A stretch of DNA of 64,000 bases from Halobacteriovoraceae bacterium (GCA_002711995.1 PASN01000001.1:207018-271017), one strand, 5' to 3'. Positions 24,765 through 34,214 are shown, counted from the stretch's first letter. Notes: a model not told the origin generated them from the letters alone. Made by a program: numbers and translations.

Positions 24765-25694
24765 TCATACAACTCCCTGTGCCTCCCGCAAGAACTGTAA
24801 AACCTCATCCTGACGTTTTTGAAATAGCGCCATGAAATTTTCTATTTTTGCAGACTCATCTTTTTGAAGCTTTACGTTTAGCATGTAATTGCCTTCGTCA
24901 ACTTCCTCATAAGACTCAATAGAGCCCTTTGTTGAAATATCCACAGAGCATCCGTCATAGACAAAACGAATTTTAACATTAACCTCTGTGTCCTTTGGAA
25001 TATCTCCCCTAGAGAAGATTTCCAGATCAATCATGTTGTCTCCAAAGTAATCAACAATGCAAGAATGGCTATGGTCAACTCCATCCATTTTCAATTGCGT
25101 CTCTAGAATCCCGGACTCCATGTTGATTCCATTGACCAATTCCTTTTTGGTTCCAATGAATGAGTCCATCTTAATTCTGGTTTCGTTTCTAATCTCGCCG
25201 CCATGGCTTTTAAAAATACGGTCAACTTCTTGACCAAAATCTTCTGAGCTTCCAAACAAGAAATCTTCTTCAATCTCCTCAGGCTCATCTGTTTTAAAAT
25301 ATGACTTAAACCAGTAGTTAAGTTTTTTCAAAAGCTTGGCCATATCCACAGAGTTAGCAAAGATATCTCTACATCCATGAAGAACAAGCATTTCTTCAAC
25401 CTGCACACTCTCCTCACTCATAAGCGCCACAGGCCTAAGTCTTTTATCATCTATGAGGTGTTTAGAGGCCTTTAAAACTGCAATCGCGGCGGCCAGTTCC
25501 TTCTTTCCATTAACTCTAAAAATGAGCACATTTTTTTCGGTGCTTTGAATACCTCTAACATATGCAAAGGCCGACTCGACACTGTCGAGAGCTTTAATAT
25601 CAAGGGATGAATCTCCCATATCGGTGATTCGTTTTAAAATGTCTTTTTTACCGCCGCAATTAAAAAGAGCGACTACAGCTTTACTCTTATTCAT
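24765..25694 (-). CDS. PilZ-like protein with receiver-like N-terminus
   Basis: This 309-residue cytoplasmic protein has no signal peptide. The N-terminal 115 residues resemble a response-regulator fold with alternating strands and helices (VVALFNCGG, NVLIFRVNG, RPVALMSEE), but the phosphorylation Asp is not obvious. The C-terminal 130 residues look like a PilZ-type beta barrel: DNMIDLEIFSRGDIPKDTEV, then VDISTKGSIESYEEVDEGNY. The RxxxR motif that binds c-di-GMP is not visible. It could be a degenerate c-di-GMP-related protein. It is transcribed in the same direction as the peptide operon but separated by about 97 bases. Confidence 0.55.
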   Translation of the reverse strand: MNKSKAVVALFNCGGKKDILKRITDMGDSSLDIKALDSVESAFAYVRGIQSTEKNVLIFRVNGKKELAAAIAVLKASKHLIDDKRLRPVALMSEESVQVEEMLVLHGCRDIFANSVDMAKLLKKLNYWFKSYFKTDEPEEIEEDFLFGSSEDFGQEVDRIFKSHGGEIRNETRIKMDSFIGTKKELVNGINMESGILETQLKMDGVDHSHSCIVDYFGDNMIDLEIFSRGDIPKDTEVNVKIRFVYDGCSVDISTKGSIESYEEVDEGNYMLNVKLQKDESAKIENFMALFQKRQDEVLQFLREAQGVV

Positions 25695-25846
25695 GAAGTA
25701 ATTTTAACACCAAAACAAGATTATCTTCATTTTTCTGAAGATAGGCCATAAGTGCCTGATATCTTGAGTAAACACAAAGGGTATGTATTAAGCAAGTTTT
25801 AATACTTTTTGCAATATGGCAGAGAAATTTGGCATTTTAGTTTTCA

Positions 25847-25875
25847 TTGTTCCAAGTCATCAAATTCCTTATAAT
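25847..25875 (+). promoter_or_regulatory. Candidate promoter of the PhoX-like gene
   Basis: A TATAAT box at 25870-25875 follows TTGTTC at 25847-25852 with a 17-base spacer. Transcription would start near 25882, leaving a leader of about 30 bases before the TTG start at 25912. The -35 match is only partial. Confidence 0.55.
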
Positions 25876-25911
25876 CCTAAACATTAACTAAATTTAAAAG
25901 AAGGCAGTGTT

Positions 25912-27450
25912 TTGGAGCATAATCGTCGTAAGTTTTTGCAGTTTCTTGGATATGGATCACTTTTAATTGGCAAGGCCACCCTCTTAGGCCCTCTTTCAGG
26001 CTGTACCAAGTTTAAGATCCCATCTCTTTCTCCCACATCTGAGGACAAACTTATTCTGGCCCCAGGGCTAAACTACTCCATCATTGCAAAGTTTGTGGAT
26101 TCGATTAATGAGAAAGAGGTTTTTGGCTTTAATAACGACTACATCGATTTTTTAGCTCTATCCCCTAATGACCTTATACTGTGGATAAATCATGAGTATG
26201 TTCATCCTCTTTGGGTAAATGGATATGAAAGAACAAAGGCCAACATGGAAAAGGAAAGAAAACTTGTTGGTGGCACATTGATGCGCGTGAAAAAAATAAA
26301 TCAAAAATGGGAGATGCAAAAAAACGACATCTACAACAGAGGCGTCAGAGGAGACACCCCTATTCCTTTTGCAGACAACGTGGAAGTGCTTGGCTCAAAG
26401 ATCGCAACTGGCACTCTTGCAAATTGCGCTGGAGGCAAAACTCCTTGGGACACAATTCTTACTTGCGAAGAAAACTATTATGGCTTTTACGGAGAGCGTT
26501 CAGCCGATGGCTCTGTTACAGAGAGTTTGCTTAACTGGCAGACCCACTTCCCCAACCCACCTGAACATTATGGATGGGTAGTTGAAGTTGAGCCTAAGAC
26601 AGGAAAGGCCAAAAAGCACACATCACTTGGCAGGTTCGCTCATGAAAGTGCCACATGCTCTATGTCCAAAAACAATAAATGTGTTGTGTATTCAGGTGAC
26701 GACAAGAATGATGAGCACCTCTATAAATTCATAAGCGACTCTTCCAACTCATTAGAGAGAGGCACATTGTATGTGGCAAACCTTGATAAAGGTGAATGGA
26801 TGCCTTTAACGATTGAGAACCCGAAACTAAAGGGGAAATTCAAAAATCAGTTGGATATTTTAATTCACGCTAGAAAGGCCTCGAAGCTTCTGGGCGCCAC
26901 CAAACTAGATCGTCCTGAAGATATAGAAATAAACAAGGCCACAGGAGATATCTTTATCGCCTGCACCAACAACAAGCCTAAAAAGAACTACCACGGACAA
27001 ATTCTTAAAATACAAGAGAGTGAAGCGGATCACGGCTCTTTAAAGTTTACAGCCAGCACATTTAAAACTGGTGGCCATGACAGTGGATTCACTTGCCCAG
27101 ACAATATGGTCTTTGATAACAATGGAAACCTGTGGTTCACAAATGATATAGCCGGCAACGCTGCTAACAAAGGACCTTATAAAGGATTCGGAAACAATGG
27201 GCTTTTCATAGTTCCTGCTGGAGGTCCTCAGGCCGGTGAAGTGATTCAGCTGGCCTCCGCGCCTATAGATGCTGAGTTAACAGGGCCTTGTTTCTCTCCG
27301 GACTACAAAACCCTTTTTCTTTCTGTCCAACATCCGGGTGAAACGAGCAAAGACTTAAAAAATCCAACAAGCACATGGCCAGACGGCAAGCGCCCCACTC
27401 CGGCCATTGTTGCGATAGAAGGTGATCTTTTAGAAAAGATCACCGGCTGA
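25912..27450 (+). CDS. Tat-exported PhoX/DUF839 family phosphatase
   Basis: This 512-residue protein starts with TTG at 25912. The N-terminus MEHNRRKFLQFLGYG is a twin-arginine signal, and the following LGPLSGC could also be lipidated. The family is DUF839/PhoX, calcium- and iron-dependent alkaline phosphatases with a beta-propeller fold. Matching segments are WINHEYVHPLWVNGY, LANCAGGKTPWDTILTCEEN, GRFAHESATC, LDRPEDIEINKATGDIFIAC and the late PDNMVFDNNGNLWFTND. Active-site residues would be Glu and Cys of TCEEN and Glu of RPEDIE. Export in a folded state agrees with a metal cofactor. Its stop abuts the convergent antiporter gene. Confidence 0.85.
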   Translation: MEHNRRKFLQFLGYGSLLIGKATLLGPLSGCTKFKIPSLSPTSEDKLILAPGLNYSIIAKFVDSINEKEVFGFNNDYIDFLALSPNDLILWINHEYVHPLWVNGYERTKANMEKERKLVGGTLMRVKKINQKWEMQKNDIYNRGVRGDTPIPFADNVEVLGSKIATGTLANCAGGKTPWDTILTCEENYYGFYGERSADGSVTESLLNWQTHFPNPPEHYGWVVEVEPKTGKAKKHTSLGRFAHESATCSMSKNNKCVVYSGDDKNDEHLYKFISDSSNSLERGTLYVANLDKGEWMPLTIENPKLKGKFKNQLDILIHARKASKLLGATKLDRPEDIEINKATGDIFIACTNNKPKKNYHGQILKIQESEADHGSLKFTASTFKTGGHDSGFTCPDNMVFDNNGNLWFTNDIAGNAANKGPYKGFGNNGLFIVPAGGPQAGEVIQLASAPIDAELTGPCFSPDYKTLFLSVQHPGETSKDLKNPTSTWPDGKRPTPAIVAIEGDLLEKITG

Positions 27451-28893
27451 TTACTCTTCAATACGCTCCATAGTCTTGTCTGTTGAAGCTAAAATGATAG
27501 AGATTATTGGAGTTAAAAGATTAAAAAAGGCAAATGGTAGATAAGTTAGCGTAGCAACACCCATAATGGATGAGAAGTAAGCGCCACATGTGTTCCAAGG
27601 CACAAGCACTGAAGTAACAGTGGCGGAGTCCTCAACAACTCTTGAAAGGTTCTTAGGCTTTAATCCGTAATCATCGTATGCTTTTTTAAACATTCTTCCG
27701 GAAACAACAATCGCGATATATTGATCACTTGTGGTTAGGTTTAAGAACACTCCAGTGCCAACAGTTGAGGCGACCAAGGATCCAAGTCCTCTAACCATTT
27801 TAAGCACGGCCTTTGCAATGGCCCCAAGCATTCCGGTTGCTTCCATTATGCCGCCAAATACCATCGCCATAAGAATTAGCCAGACAGTGTTCAACATGCT
27901 GGACATCCCACCTCTTGAAAGCAGACTATCCACAACTTTGTTGCCAGTTTCAGACTTAAAACCACCAAACAAAGTGTTCACAACCAGTTCGTAATATCCT
28001 TTAAGACTGAAATCATCCATCATCTTGGAGATCAGCTCTCCTTGAAAAATCCCAACATACAATGTCCCTATAACGGTCCCAACCAACAACGCTGGAAGAG
28101 CGGGTATTTTCTTGTAAACCATTACAAAAACAAATAGTGGAAGGGTAAAAAGCCATGGAGTGATATTAAAAGTTGTTTCCAAAAGAGCTGTGGTGGCTGC
28201 GATTTGCTCCTGATTGATCTTGTCCCCCACATAAAAAAGACCTATGCCCAAAAACGCAAAAAATGAGATAATTACCGCTGGCCCGGCCGTATAGAACATG
28301 TGGTGGATATGATCAAAAAGGTTGGATCCGGCCATAGCGGGCGCAAGGTTTGTTGTATCTGAAAGCGGAGACATTTTATCTCCGAAATAAGAACCGGAAA
28401 CTATCGCCCCAGCCACCATACCTTCAGGAATCCCCAAAGTGTTGCCGATCCCAATAAGAGCAATACCTACAGTACCCACTGTGGACCATGAGCTTCCTGT
28501 GGCCAATGAAACAATCGCACATATCACAAGGGTCACTGGAAGAAATATTGTTGGATTTATAAGCTTGATTCCATAATAAATCATGGCCGGCACAACGCCA
28601 TTTAAAATCCATACACCTATAAGGGCTCCAACTACCAATAAAATAAAAATGGCGGGAAGAGCGACCCCGATAGAATCAAATGCCTGTCTTTCGATTTTTT
28701 TATAGTTTTGCTTTAAGTGGAAAACCCCAATCCCTGCACTTATCATCGCAGCTACAAGAAGAGCAATCTGATTAGGCCCGTAAGAGGAGTCATCGCTAAA
28801 TAGGAATACATTAAGTGAGAGCATTAATATGAGGATAGCAATTGGAATAAGTGCAATCTTCAAGCTTGGGTCTCTTGGTATCTTAACGCTCAT
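27451..28893 (-). CDS. nhaC: NhaC-type Na+/H+ antiporter
   Basis: This 480-residue inner-membrane protein has about twelve helices and the NhaC family motifs SGSYFGDKMSPLSDTTNLAP and SSWSTVGTVGIALIGIG. Such antiporters exchange sodium for protons and help pH and salt homeostasis. The start at 28893 (MSVKIPRD) follows AAGGAG at good distance. A longer frame from 28980 adds a cysteine-containing tail without a ribosome site and is less likely. It abuts the PhoX-like gene end to end. Salt handling agrees with a marine host, which is inference. Confidence 0.9.
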   Translation of the reverse strand: MSVKIPRDPSLKIALIPIAILILMLSLNVFLFSDDSSYGPNQIALLVAAMISAGIGVFHLKQNYKKIERQAFDSIGVALPAIFILLVVGALIGVWILNGVVPAMIYYGIKLINPTIFLPVTLVICAIVSLATGSSWSTVGTVGIALIGIGNTLGIPEGMVAGAIVSGSYFGDKMSPLSDTTNLAPAMAGSNLFDHIHHMFYTAGPAVIISFFAFLGIGLFYVGDKINQEQIAATTALLETTFNITPWLFTLPLFVFVMVYKKIPALPALLVGTVIGTLYVGIFQGELISKMMDDFSLKGYYELVVNTLFGGFKSETGNKVVDSLLSRGGMSSMLNTVWLILMAMVFGGIMEATGMLGAIAKAVLKMVRGLGSLVASTVGTGVFLNLTTSDQYIAIVVSGRMFKKAYDDYGLKPKNLSRVVEDSATVTSVLVPWNTCGAYFSSIMGVATLTYLPFAFFNLLTPIISIILASTDKTMERIEE

Positions 28894-29183
28894 AAATAAA
28901 TTCTCCTTATTGTTTCGCTTCGTTATACACAAAAAGTTATGGATTCTAAATGAAAACTTAGGCCCAATACCTTGAAGCAACTTGCCTACATAAATTTGAG
29001 TTTCGTGAACCTATAAAATTGTCAAATTAATTGACACTTAATGGGAAGTGTTGAAGTTATTACCACTTGCCCACCCAAAACAACCCAACTTAAGTTATTA
29101 AAATCATTAACTTTATTACCTGAGCTAACTTGGCGCCAATATTGAAGTATTAGTGGGTGTACTCATAAACCGAGGAGAGAGAA

Positions 29184-30782
29184 ATGAAGACACCAAAAAT
29201 GATTAAGACGTTTGCTTTAATGGCCGTTTTATCACCTGTCGCTATTCAAGCGCTGTCACCAAGTGCAATAGCGTCCGAAGGATTAGATGACCTTAAAGAG
29301 CAGAAAGCGAAATCAATGGAGATCATGAAAGAGGCCTCAACGGTGAAGATGGAAAAGATCAAAGTTGATAAGATTGATTTTCAAAAACAAATCGCAGCTG
29401 ATCAGCAGAAAGTTAGAGAGGAACTTAATGCTGACCTTAAAAAGAGCATTGAAGAAAATGTTAAACAATCAATTGAACAAGTTAAAGCAGATATAAAGAC
29501 CGAGGAAGCTCCGGCAATTGAGAAGCAAGTGCCAGAGAACGATGCGCCTAAAGTTATCGTTGGCAAAGCTGAAAGAGTGGAGCTTCCAGAAGAGATAGAC
29601 ATGACTAAGGCCCCTGTTGAACCAGAGGAGGCCAAAGAGCTTGAGCAGAAAGAAGATCCTACAGTAATAGTGGGCAAGGCCGAAAGAATCGAGCTACCAG
29701 AAGAAATTGATCTAACAGAAAAGCCAATTGAGTCAGAAGAAGTTGCTGAGTCTGAAGAGACTGAAGCACCTACAGTTATAGTTGGCAAGGCAGAAAAAAG
29801 AAGCGTTGCCTTTGACGAAACGATTCTAACACCTTCAGAAAAAGCGCAGAACGAAGAATCTGCGGACTCTTTAAAAAAGGTTCAAGAGTCTGAAGCGCAA
29901 GTTAGTGAACAAGCTAAGCAACTTGAGAAAGAGCTAGAGGGTGAAATCACTGAAGAGCTAGTTTCAAAAGTTCAAGAGCACAATCAACTTATAAGTGATG
30001 AGATCCTATATATCGAACTTCTGGAAGAGTCCGAATCTTTCAAACTGTCTGAAGAAGACAGAGAGGGTCTAGCAGGTGCTAAAGAAGTAATTTCCTCCCT
30101 AAAGTTGGAAGTGCCAGAGATTGCAGAACCAGAAGTGACTGATGAAGCTATAGAAGTTGCTGAGGAAGAGGCTGTTGTTGAGGAAGAAGTTATAGCTGAG
30201 CACCCTGAAATCGAAAGACTTAGAAAGCAAAATAAAGGACTAGAGACCACAGTTTGTGAGCAAAAATCTCAAATTGACAGACTTGGTGAAGAGATTGAGG
30301 CACTTAAAAATGCGGCCTCTCCATCAATGGATGTGATAGGCATGATGCAACAACTCATGATGATGAACATGATGATGGGTGGACAAAATCAGATCTCTTA
30401 CGCTGGAAACACTGTGGACTCAATGGGACAGATGATGGCCCCAATGATGATGATGCAGTCAATGAACATGATGATGATGCAATCAATGGGTCTAGGCATG
30501 CAACAGTTCTCTACAAGAGATATGTACAGCAAAGTGAACGCAACACCTCAAAACATCTACAATGTGGATGGAAACTACTATGCAGGTGACTACACGGTAA
30601 CAAATCCGATGGCGCCGCAAGCTATGGCCCAACAGATTCCATACCAAGGAGCGCCATGGGCATTTGATTTCAACAACAGGCAGCCAAGCTTTGAGAATAT
30701 TAAGTCTGAAAGAGAGCTTGAGCAAACAGGAGAAGTTGAAGACAAAGGTGTTGAACTGGACACAGATGAAATGATTTCCTAA
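29184..30782 (+). CDS. Exported coiled-coil protein with internal repeats and a Met-rich segment
   Basis: This 532-residue protein has a signal peptide (about 1-30). Residues 35-110 are a charged coiled coil. A repeat then appears three times: PKVIVGKAERVELPEEIDMT (122-141), PTVIVGKAERIELPEEIDLT (159-178) and PTVIVGKAEKRS (196-207). A second helical part around 220-385 is very acidic. Then comes an unusual methionine-rich stretch (about 385-440), with MMQQLMMMNMMMGG and MMAPMMMMQSMNMMMMQSM. The tail is rich in Asn, Gln and Pro. Methionine clusters can bind copper or serve as an oxidant sink. I recognise no family. A strong ribosome site, GAGGAGAG, and a terminator frame the gene, so it is probably a well-expressed single gene. 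Confidence 0.75.
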   Translation: MKTPKMIKTFALMAVLSPVAIQALSPSAIASEGLDDLKEQKAKSMEIMKEASTVKMEKIKVDKIDFQKQIAADQQKVREELNADLKKSIEENVKQSIEQVKADIKTEEAPAIEKQVPENDAPKVIVGKAERVELPEEIDMTKAPVEPEEAKELEQKEDPTVIVGKAERIELPEEIDLTEKPIESEEVAESEETEAPTVIVGKAEKRSVAFDETILTPSEKAQNEESADSLKKVQESEAQVSEQAKQLEKELEGEITEELVSKVQEHNQLISDEILYIELLEESESFKLSEEDREGLAGAKEVISSLKLEVPEIAEPEVTDEAIEVAEEEAVVEEEVIAEHPEIERLRKQNKGLETTVCEQKSQIDRLGEEIEALKNAASPSMDVIGMMQQLMMMNMMMGGQNQISYAGNTVDSMGQMMAPMMMMQSMNMMMMQSMGLGMQQFSTRDMYSKVNATPQNIYNVDGNYYAGDYTVTNPMAPQAMAQQIPYQGAPWAFDFNNRQPSFENIKSERELEQTGEVEDKGVELDTDEMIS

Positions 30783-30796
30783 AACAAATAACCGAC

Positions 30797-30828
30797 CAAA
30801 AAGGGCTCCTACAGGGGCCCTTTTTTTG
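30797..30828 (+). terminator. Rho-independent terminator
   Basis: The stem AAAAAGGGC ... GCCCTTTTT with a short loop is followed by a T run (TTTTTTT at 30821-30827). It lies right behind the Met-rich protein gene and is the clearest intrinsic terminator in this part of the window. Confidence 0.88.
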
Positions 30829-30899
30829 TTTGAGGGGCAAATTTTTCCTAAATAAATCCTTCCGCTTTACGATGAGTTCTTTACAACAAAGGCGGAGCT

Positions 30900-31145
30900 A
30901 TGAAACCTCAACTAGAAAAAAAGAAAGTTAAAAAAGTTATCATTAGAAAGTGTCACATGTGCGGACAAGTAGTTGAAAGTCATGTTGAGCAGGACAAATG
31001 CTGTGGTTGCGGCAAGTCTTTTCTACCCCTTAACTATTTCGATAAAATCCACGGTGACAAGAATCAGAACTTCTCAGATCTTTTCGAAAGAAGTGACGAC
31101 CTGCACGAAGAAGACATGATAACAGGCGTTTACGTACTCTGGTAA
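30900..31145 (+). CDS. Small zinc-ribbon-like protein
   Basis: This 81-residue protein begins with a lysine-rich tract and carries two cysteine pairs: RKCHMCGQ and KCCGCGKS, a likely zinc-binding ribbon. The C-terminal half is acidic (DLFERSDDLHEEDM). The ATG follows GGCGGAG. It lies 42 bases before recJ on the same strand and may be co-transcribed. Such small ribbons often act as protein- or nucleic-acid-binding adaptors, but no family is named here. Confidence 0.7.
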   Translation: MKPQLEKKKVKKVIIRKCHMCGQVVESHVEQDKCCGCGKSFLPLNYFDKIHGDKNQNFSDLFERSDDLHEEDMITGVYVLW

Positions 31146-31187
31146 AAAACACCTGTCAGTTTATATCGGCCATGCTATGTTCACGGC

Positions 31188-32894
31188 ATGGCCACCACAA
31201 CAAACACAGAAACCAAAGCAATTCACCCAGTAGTTAAGTCCCTTCTTGAAAAAAGAGGATACGGAGAAGACCGTTTAGATGAGTTTTTCTCTTGGGATCT
31301 AAGACAACTCCCCGACTTAACCAATATGAAAGACATGGAAAAGACTGCCTTGAGAATCATTGAGGCGATCGACAGCGGGGAAAAGATCGGCATCTACGGC
31401 GACTATGATGTTGATGGAACCACTTCTTGCGCGCTTTTTCATCAATACTTCCAAATGCTGGATGTTGAAGTGGAGCTTTTCCAACCTAGCAGGTTTGTGG
31501 AAGGATACGGCATTCATCCCTCTTCTGTGGATAATGCCCTTGAAAAAGGTGTGAAGCTTTTAATCTCTGTTGACTGTGGGATATCCAATCTAGAAACAGC
31601 TGATTACGCCAAAGAGAAAGATTTAGACTTAATCATCACTGATCACCATAAAGATACAAAAGAGCATATTCCAAGGGCATATGCCGTTGTTAATCCTAAT
31701 AGAAGAGATGAGCCGGAAAACAGTCCTCTAAAGGCGTTGGCCGGTGTGGGAGTTGCCTTTGCAGTTTGTTTAAAAGTTAAAAACCTTTTGGCGAAAAAGG
31801 GAGTGGAGACTCCAAGCATCTACCCTCTTCTTCAGTTTGTTGGGATAGGAACCATTTGCGACATGGCGCCATTGAACCCAATGAATATGAAACTAACAAG
31901 ACATGGACTAAAGCAAATACCATCTACTCAATTTGCAGGCATTGAGTGCTTCTTCTCTGACGAAGATCGACAAGCGCAGGTGATTCCAAGTGAAAAAATA
32001 TCATTTTACGTCGGACCTTTAATAAATTCAAAAGGAAGACTGGACCACCCCGAAAAAGCGCTAAACCTTCTTATCTCCAAAGAGCATAAAGAGGCCTTCC
32101 AATATTATAGCCACTTGGAAATCTCAAATAGAGAGAGAAAGCTCATTCAGGCCCAGGTTTTTGAAGAGGCAAAAAAACAAGTCATCAGCGAAATGCGGGG
32201 CACTGAACATTTAATCAGTGTAGTTTACTCTCCAGAATGGCATGAGGGTGTCATTGGAATTGTTGCAAGCAAATTGGTGGAAACTTTTGGCGTTCCAGCA
32301 GTGGTCTTCACCGACAGCGAAGACAAAAATGTTATCAAAGCAAGTGCTAGAAGCGCGGGAGATTTAGATCTATTTCAGAACTTGAAAGAGTGTGAAGAGC
32401 TTTTTTTAAAGTTTGGCGGGCATAAAGCGGCGGCAGGCCTTTCAATGCCAAAAGACAACTTTACAGACTTCAAGAACAAGATCAATATGCTCCTCTCTCA
32501 AATACCTCCAATTGCAAGAACCAAGCAAGATGTGTTTGATGCTCAGATATCTTTTATCGATATTGACCGTCGGCTTTTAAAGCAGCTTGATATGTTGGAG
32601 CCATTTGGAATGGGCAATGCCAAGCCTCTTTTTAGAATGGAAGATGCAAGACTTGACTCATACACGATTTTAAAAGATGTTCATGTTAAGTGGGTATTCA
32701 CGCATAAGGACAATCCAAGAATTAAACTTGGCGGTATAAGCTTTAACTTTGTGGGAAAATGGGGCGCTCAATCCCCAGAAGAAATCTTCCAAGCGCAGTC
32801 TCAAGGTTTAACAATATACTTTAGTCTTGGAATTAATCGCTTTAGAGGCAATGAGATAATCCAATTAATGGTTGAGAAGATCTACACACCTTAA
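31188..32894 (+). CDS. recJ: Single-stranded-DNA exonuclease RecJ
   Basis: This 568-residue enzyme degrades single-stranded DNA 5' to 3' in recombination and repair. The DHH phosphoesterase motifs are seen in order: IYGDYDVDGTTS (motif I), SVDCGISN (II), ITDHHKDT (III, the DHH itself), and DHHA1 KASARSAGDLD and KFGGHKAAAGLSM. The C-terminal OB-like domain starts with DMLEPFGMGNAKPLF. Length is typical for RecJ. Three bases separate it from the pseudouridine synthase gene, so they are co-transcribed. Confidence 0.95.
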   Translation: MATTTNTETKAIHPVVKSLLEKRGYGEDRLDEFFSWDLRQLPDLTNMKDMEKTALRIIEAIDSGEKIGIYGDYDVDGTTSCALFHQYFQMLDVEVELFQPSRFVEGYGIHPSSVDNALEKGVKLLISVDCGISNLETADYAKEKDLDLIITDHHKDTKEHIPRAYAVVNPNRRDEPENSPLKALAGVGVAFAVCLKVKNLLAKKGVETPSIYPLLQFVGIGTICDMAPLNPMNMKLTRHGLKQIPSTQFAGIECFFSDEDRQAQVIPSEKISFYVGPLINSKGRLDHPEKALNLLISKEHKEAFQYYSHLEISNRERKLIQAQVFEEAKKQVISEMRGTEHLISVVYSPEWHEGVIGIVASKLVETFGVPAVVFTDSEDKNVIKASARSAGDLDLFQNLKECEELFLKFGGHKAAAGLSMPKDNFTDFKNKINMLLSQIPPIARTKQDVFDAQISFIDIDRRLLKQLDMLEPFGMGNAKPLFRMEDARLDSYTILKDVHVKWVFTHKDNPRIKLGGISFNFVGKWGAQSPEEIFQAQSQGLTIYFSLGINRFRGNEIIQLMVEKIYTP

Positions 32895-32897
32895 TCG

Positions 32898-33671
32898 ATG
32901 GAAAAGTGGCATTACCTTCTTAAATTTCAGTATCTGGGTTTCCGCTATCATGGTTGGCAAAAACAGCCTCAAGTGAAAACAGTTCAATTTATGTTGGATA
33001 GAACCTTGGAGTTTATCTTAGGCCATTCAAACTTTAAAACTCTTGGCTCAAGTAGAACGGACTCGATGGTCTCAGCGATGAAAACGGCCTGCACCATCAC
33101 TATTAAAGATCAAAATGTTGAACCAAAATGGCTTTTCTCAAAGCTAAATGAAAACCTTCCAGCAGACATTAAGGCGTTAAGTCTTGAAAGAGTCGATAAA
33201 AACTTTCAAATCATAAACCACGCGAAGCTTAAAACTTACTACTATCTTTTCTCCAATGAAAGCAAGGCCTATCCCTTTGCTGCTCCATACATGTGCAATA
33301 TTGTTGAAGATCTTGATATTGAAATCATGAAAGAAGGCGCAAAGCTCTTTGAAGGGAGTCATCACTTTAGAGCATATTGTTACAAGCCCACTCCAGGAAA
33401 GGTTTTCGATAGAGAGATTATTCATTCACAGATTGCAGAGAATGACCTCTTGAACGCAAACTTCTTTCCAGAAAAAACGTTCCTTTACACTGTGAAAGGC
33501 GAAGGTTTTATGAGGCATCAAATACGTTTAATGATGGGAGCTTTATTTAGGCTTGGCAGAGGTGAAATAACTCTGACCGATATTCGAGACTCTTTAAAAG
33601 AAGAATCCGAATGCATCGGCTTTGTCGCTCCTGCATCCGGACTCATTTTAGGTGATTTAAAATTCAAATAA
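32898..33671 (+). CDS. TruA-family tRNA pseudouridine synthase (divergent)
   Basis: This 257-residue protein has the TruA fold. The N-terminal strand HYLLKFQYLGFRYHGWQKQP is a good match. The catalytic loop reads SSRTDSMVSAMKTA with Asp55; classical TruA has GRTDxGVHA, so two conserved glycines are replaced. Later parts FEGSHHFRAYC and VKGEGFMRHQIRLMMGAL match TruA well. It would modify uridines 38-40 of tRNA anticodon arms. The altered loop and the lack of a second RNA-contacting region leave room for a different RNA target. It sits 3 bases after recJ. Confidence 0.82.
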   Translation: MEKWHYLLKFQYLGFRYHGWQKQPQVKTVQFMLDRTLEFILGHSNFKTLGSSRTDSMVSAMKTACTITIKDQNVEPKWLFSKLNENLPADIKALSLERVDKNFQIINHAKLKTYYYLFSNESKAYPFAAPYMCNIVEDLDIEIMKEGAKLFEGSHHFRAYCYKPTPGKVFDREIIHSQIAENDLLNANFFPEKTFLYTVKGEGFMRHQIRLMMGALFRLGRGEITLTDIRDSLKEESECIGFVAPASGLILGDLKFK

Positions 33672-34205
33672 TCAGCGGATAATTTCCACTTTTTCCATAA
33701 CCACGTCTTCAAGTGGACGATCCATAGCATCTGTGGACACCTGGCCAATTTTTTCAACCACGTCCATTCCCTCAGTAACTTTTCCAAAGACAGTGTGTCT
33801 TCCGTTTAAGTGAGGAGTTGGCGCAAGAGTAACGAAAAACTGAGAACCGTTTGTTCCAGGGCCAGCATTCGCCATTGAAAGAACTCCAGCGCTGTCATGC
33901 TTAAGAGAGTCAACGATCTCGTCTTTAAAGTTGTAGCCAGGTCCACCACGGCCAGTGCCTTCCGGGCATCCACCTTGAATAACAAAGTTTTCAATAACTC
34001 TGTGGAAAACAAGGCCATCGTAATAAGGGCCTTCCTTTACAGTTTCTTGTCTTCCCTCTGCCAAGTTAACAAAGTTCCAAACTGTTTCAGGGCATTCTTT
34101 TGCGTAGAGCTCTGCGCTGAATTCTCCCATGTTAGTTTTAAATTTAACGGTTAATCTATCTAGATCTTCCTTGTGCTCTGATTTTTTAAAGCTAGGACCA
34201 AACAT
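33672..34205 (-). CDS. Cyclophilin-type peptidyl-prolyl isomerase
   Basis: This 177-residue cytoplasmic protein has no signal. It has the cyclophilin core: FVNLAEGR, YDGLVFHRVIENFVIQGG, YNFKDE, LSMANAGPGTNGSQFFVTL and HLNGRHTVFGKVTEG. The arginine of FHRV and the QFFVTL strand form the active site. The residue corresponding to the cyclosporin-contacting Trp is His in LNGRH, as in many bacterial enzymes. The ATG follows TAGGGAGGA. It is convergent with, and abuts, the TruA-like gene. Confidence 0.93.
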   Translation of the reverse strand: MFGPSFKKSEHKEDLDRLTVKFKTNMGEFSAELYAKECPETVWNFVNLAEGRQETVKEGPYYDGLVFHRVIENFVIQGGCPEGTGRGGPGYNFKDEIVDSLKHDSAGVLSMANAGPGTNGSQFFVTLAPTPHLNGRHTVFGKVTEGMDVVEKIGQVSTDAMDRPLEDVVMEKVEIIR

Positions 34206-34214
34206 AATTCCTCC

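Noticed and set aside
28894-28980. N-terminal extension of the NhaC gene
   Set aside because: The internal ATG at 28893 has AAGGAG at the right distance; the extension has none and adds an unlikely cysteine-containing tail.
29402-30250. Minus-strand frames rich in Ser over the coiled-coil gene
   Set aside because: Antisense of Glu/Ala/Lys-rich coding DNA gives Ser-rich frames without real motifs.
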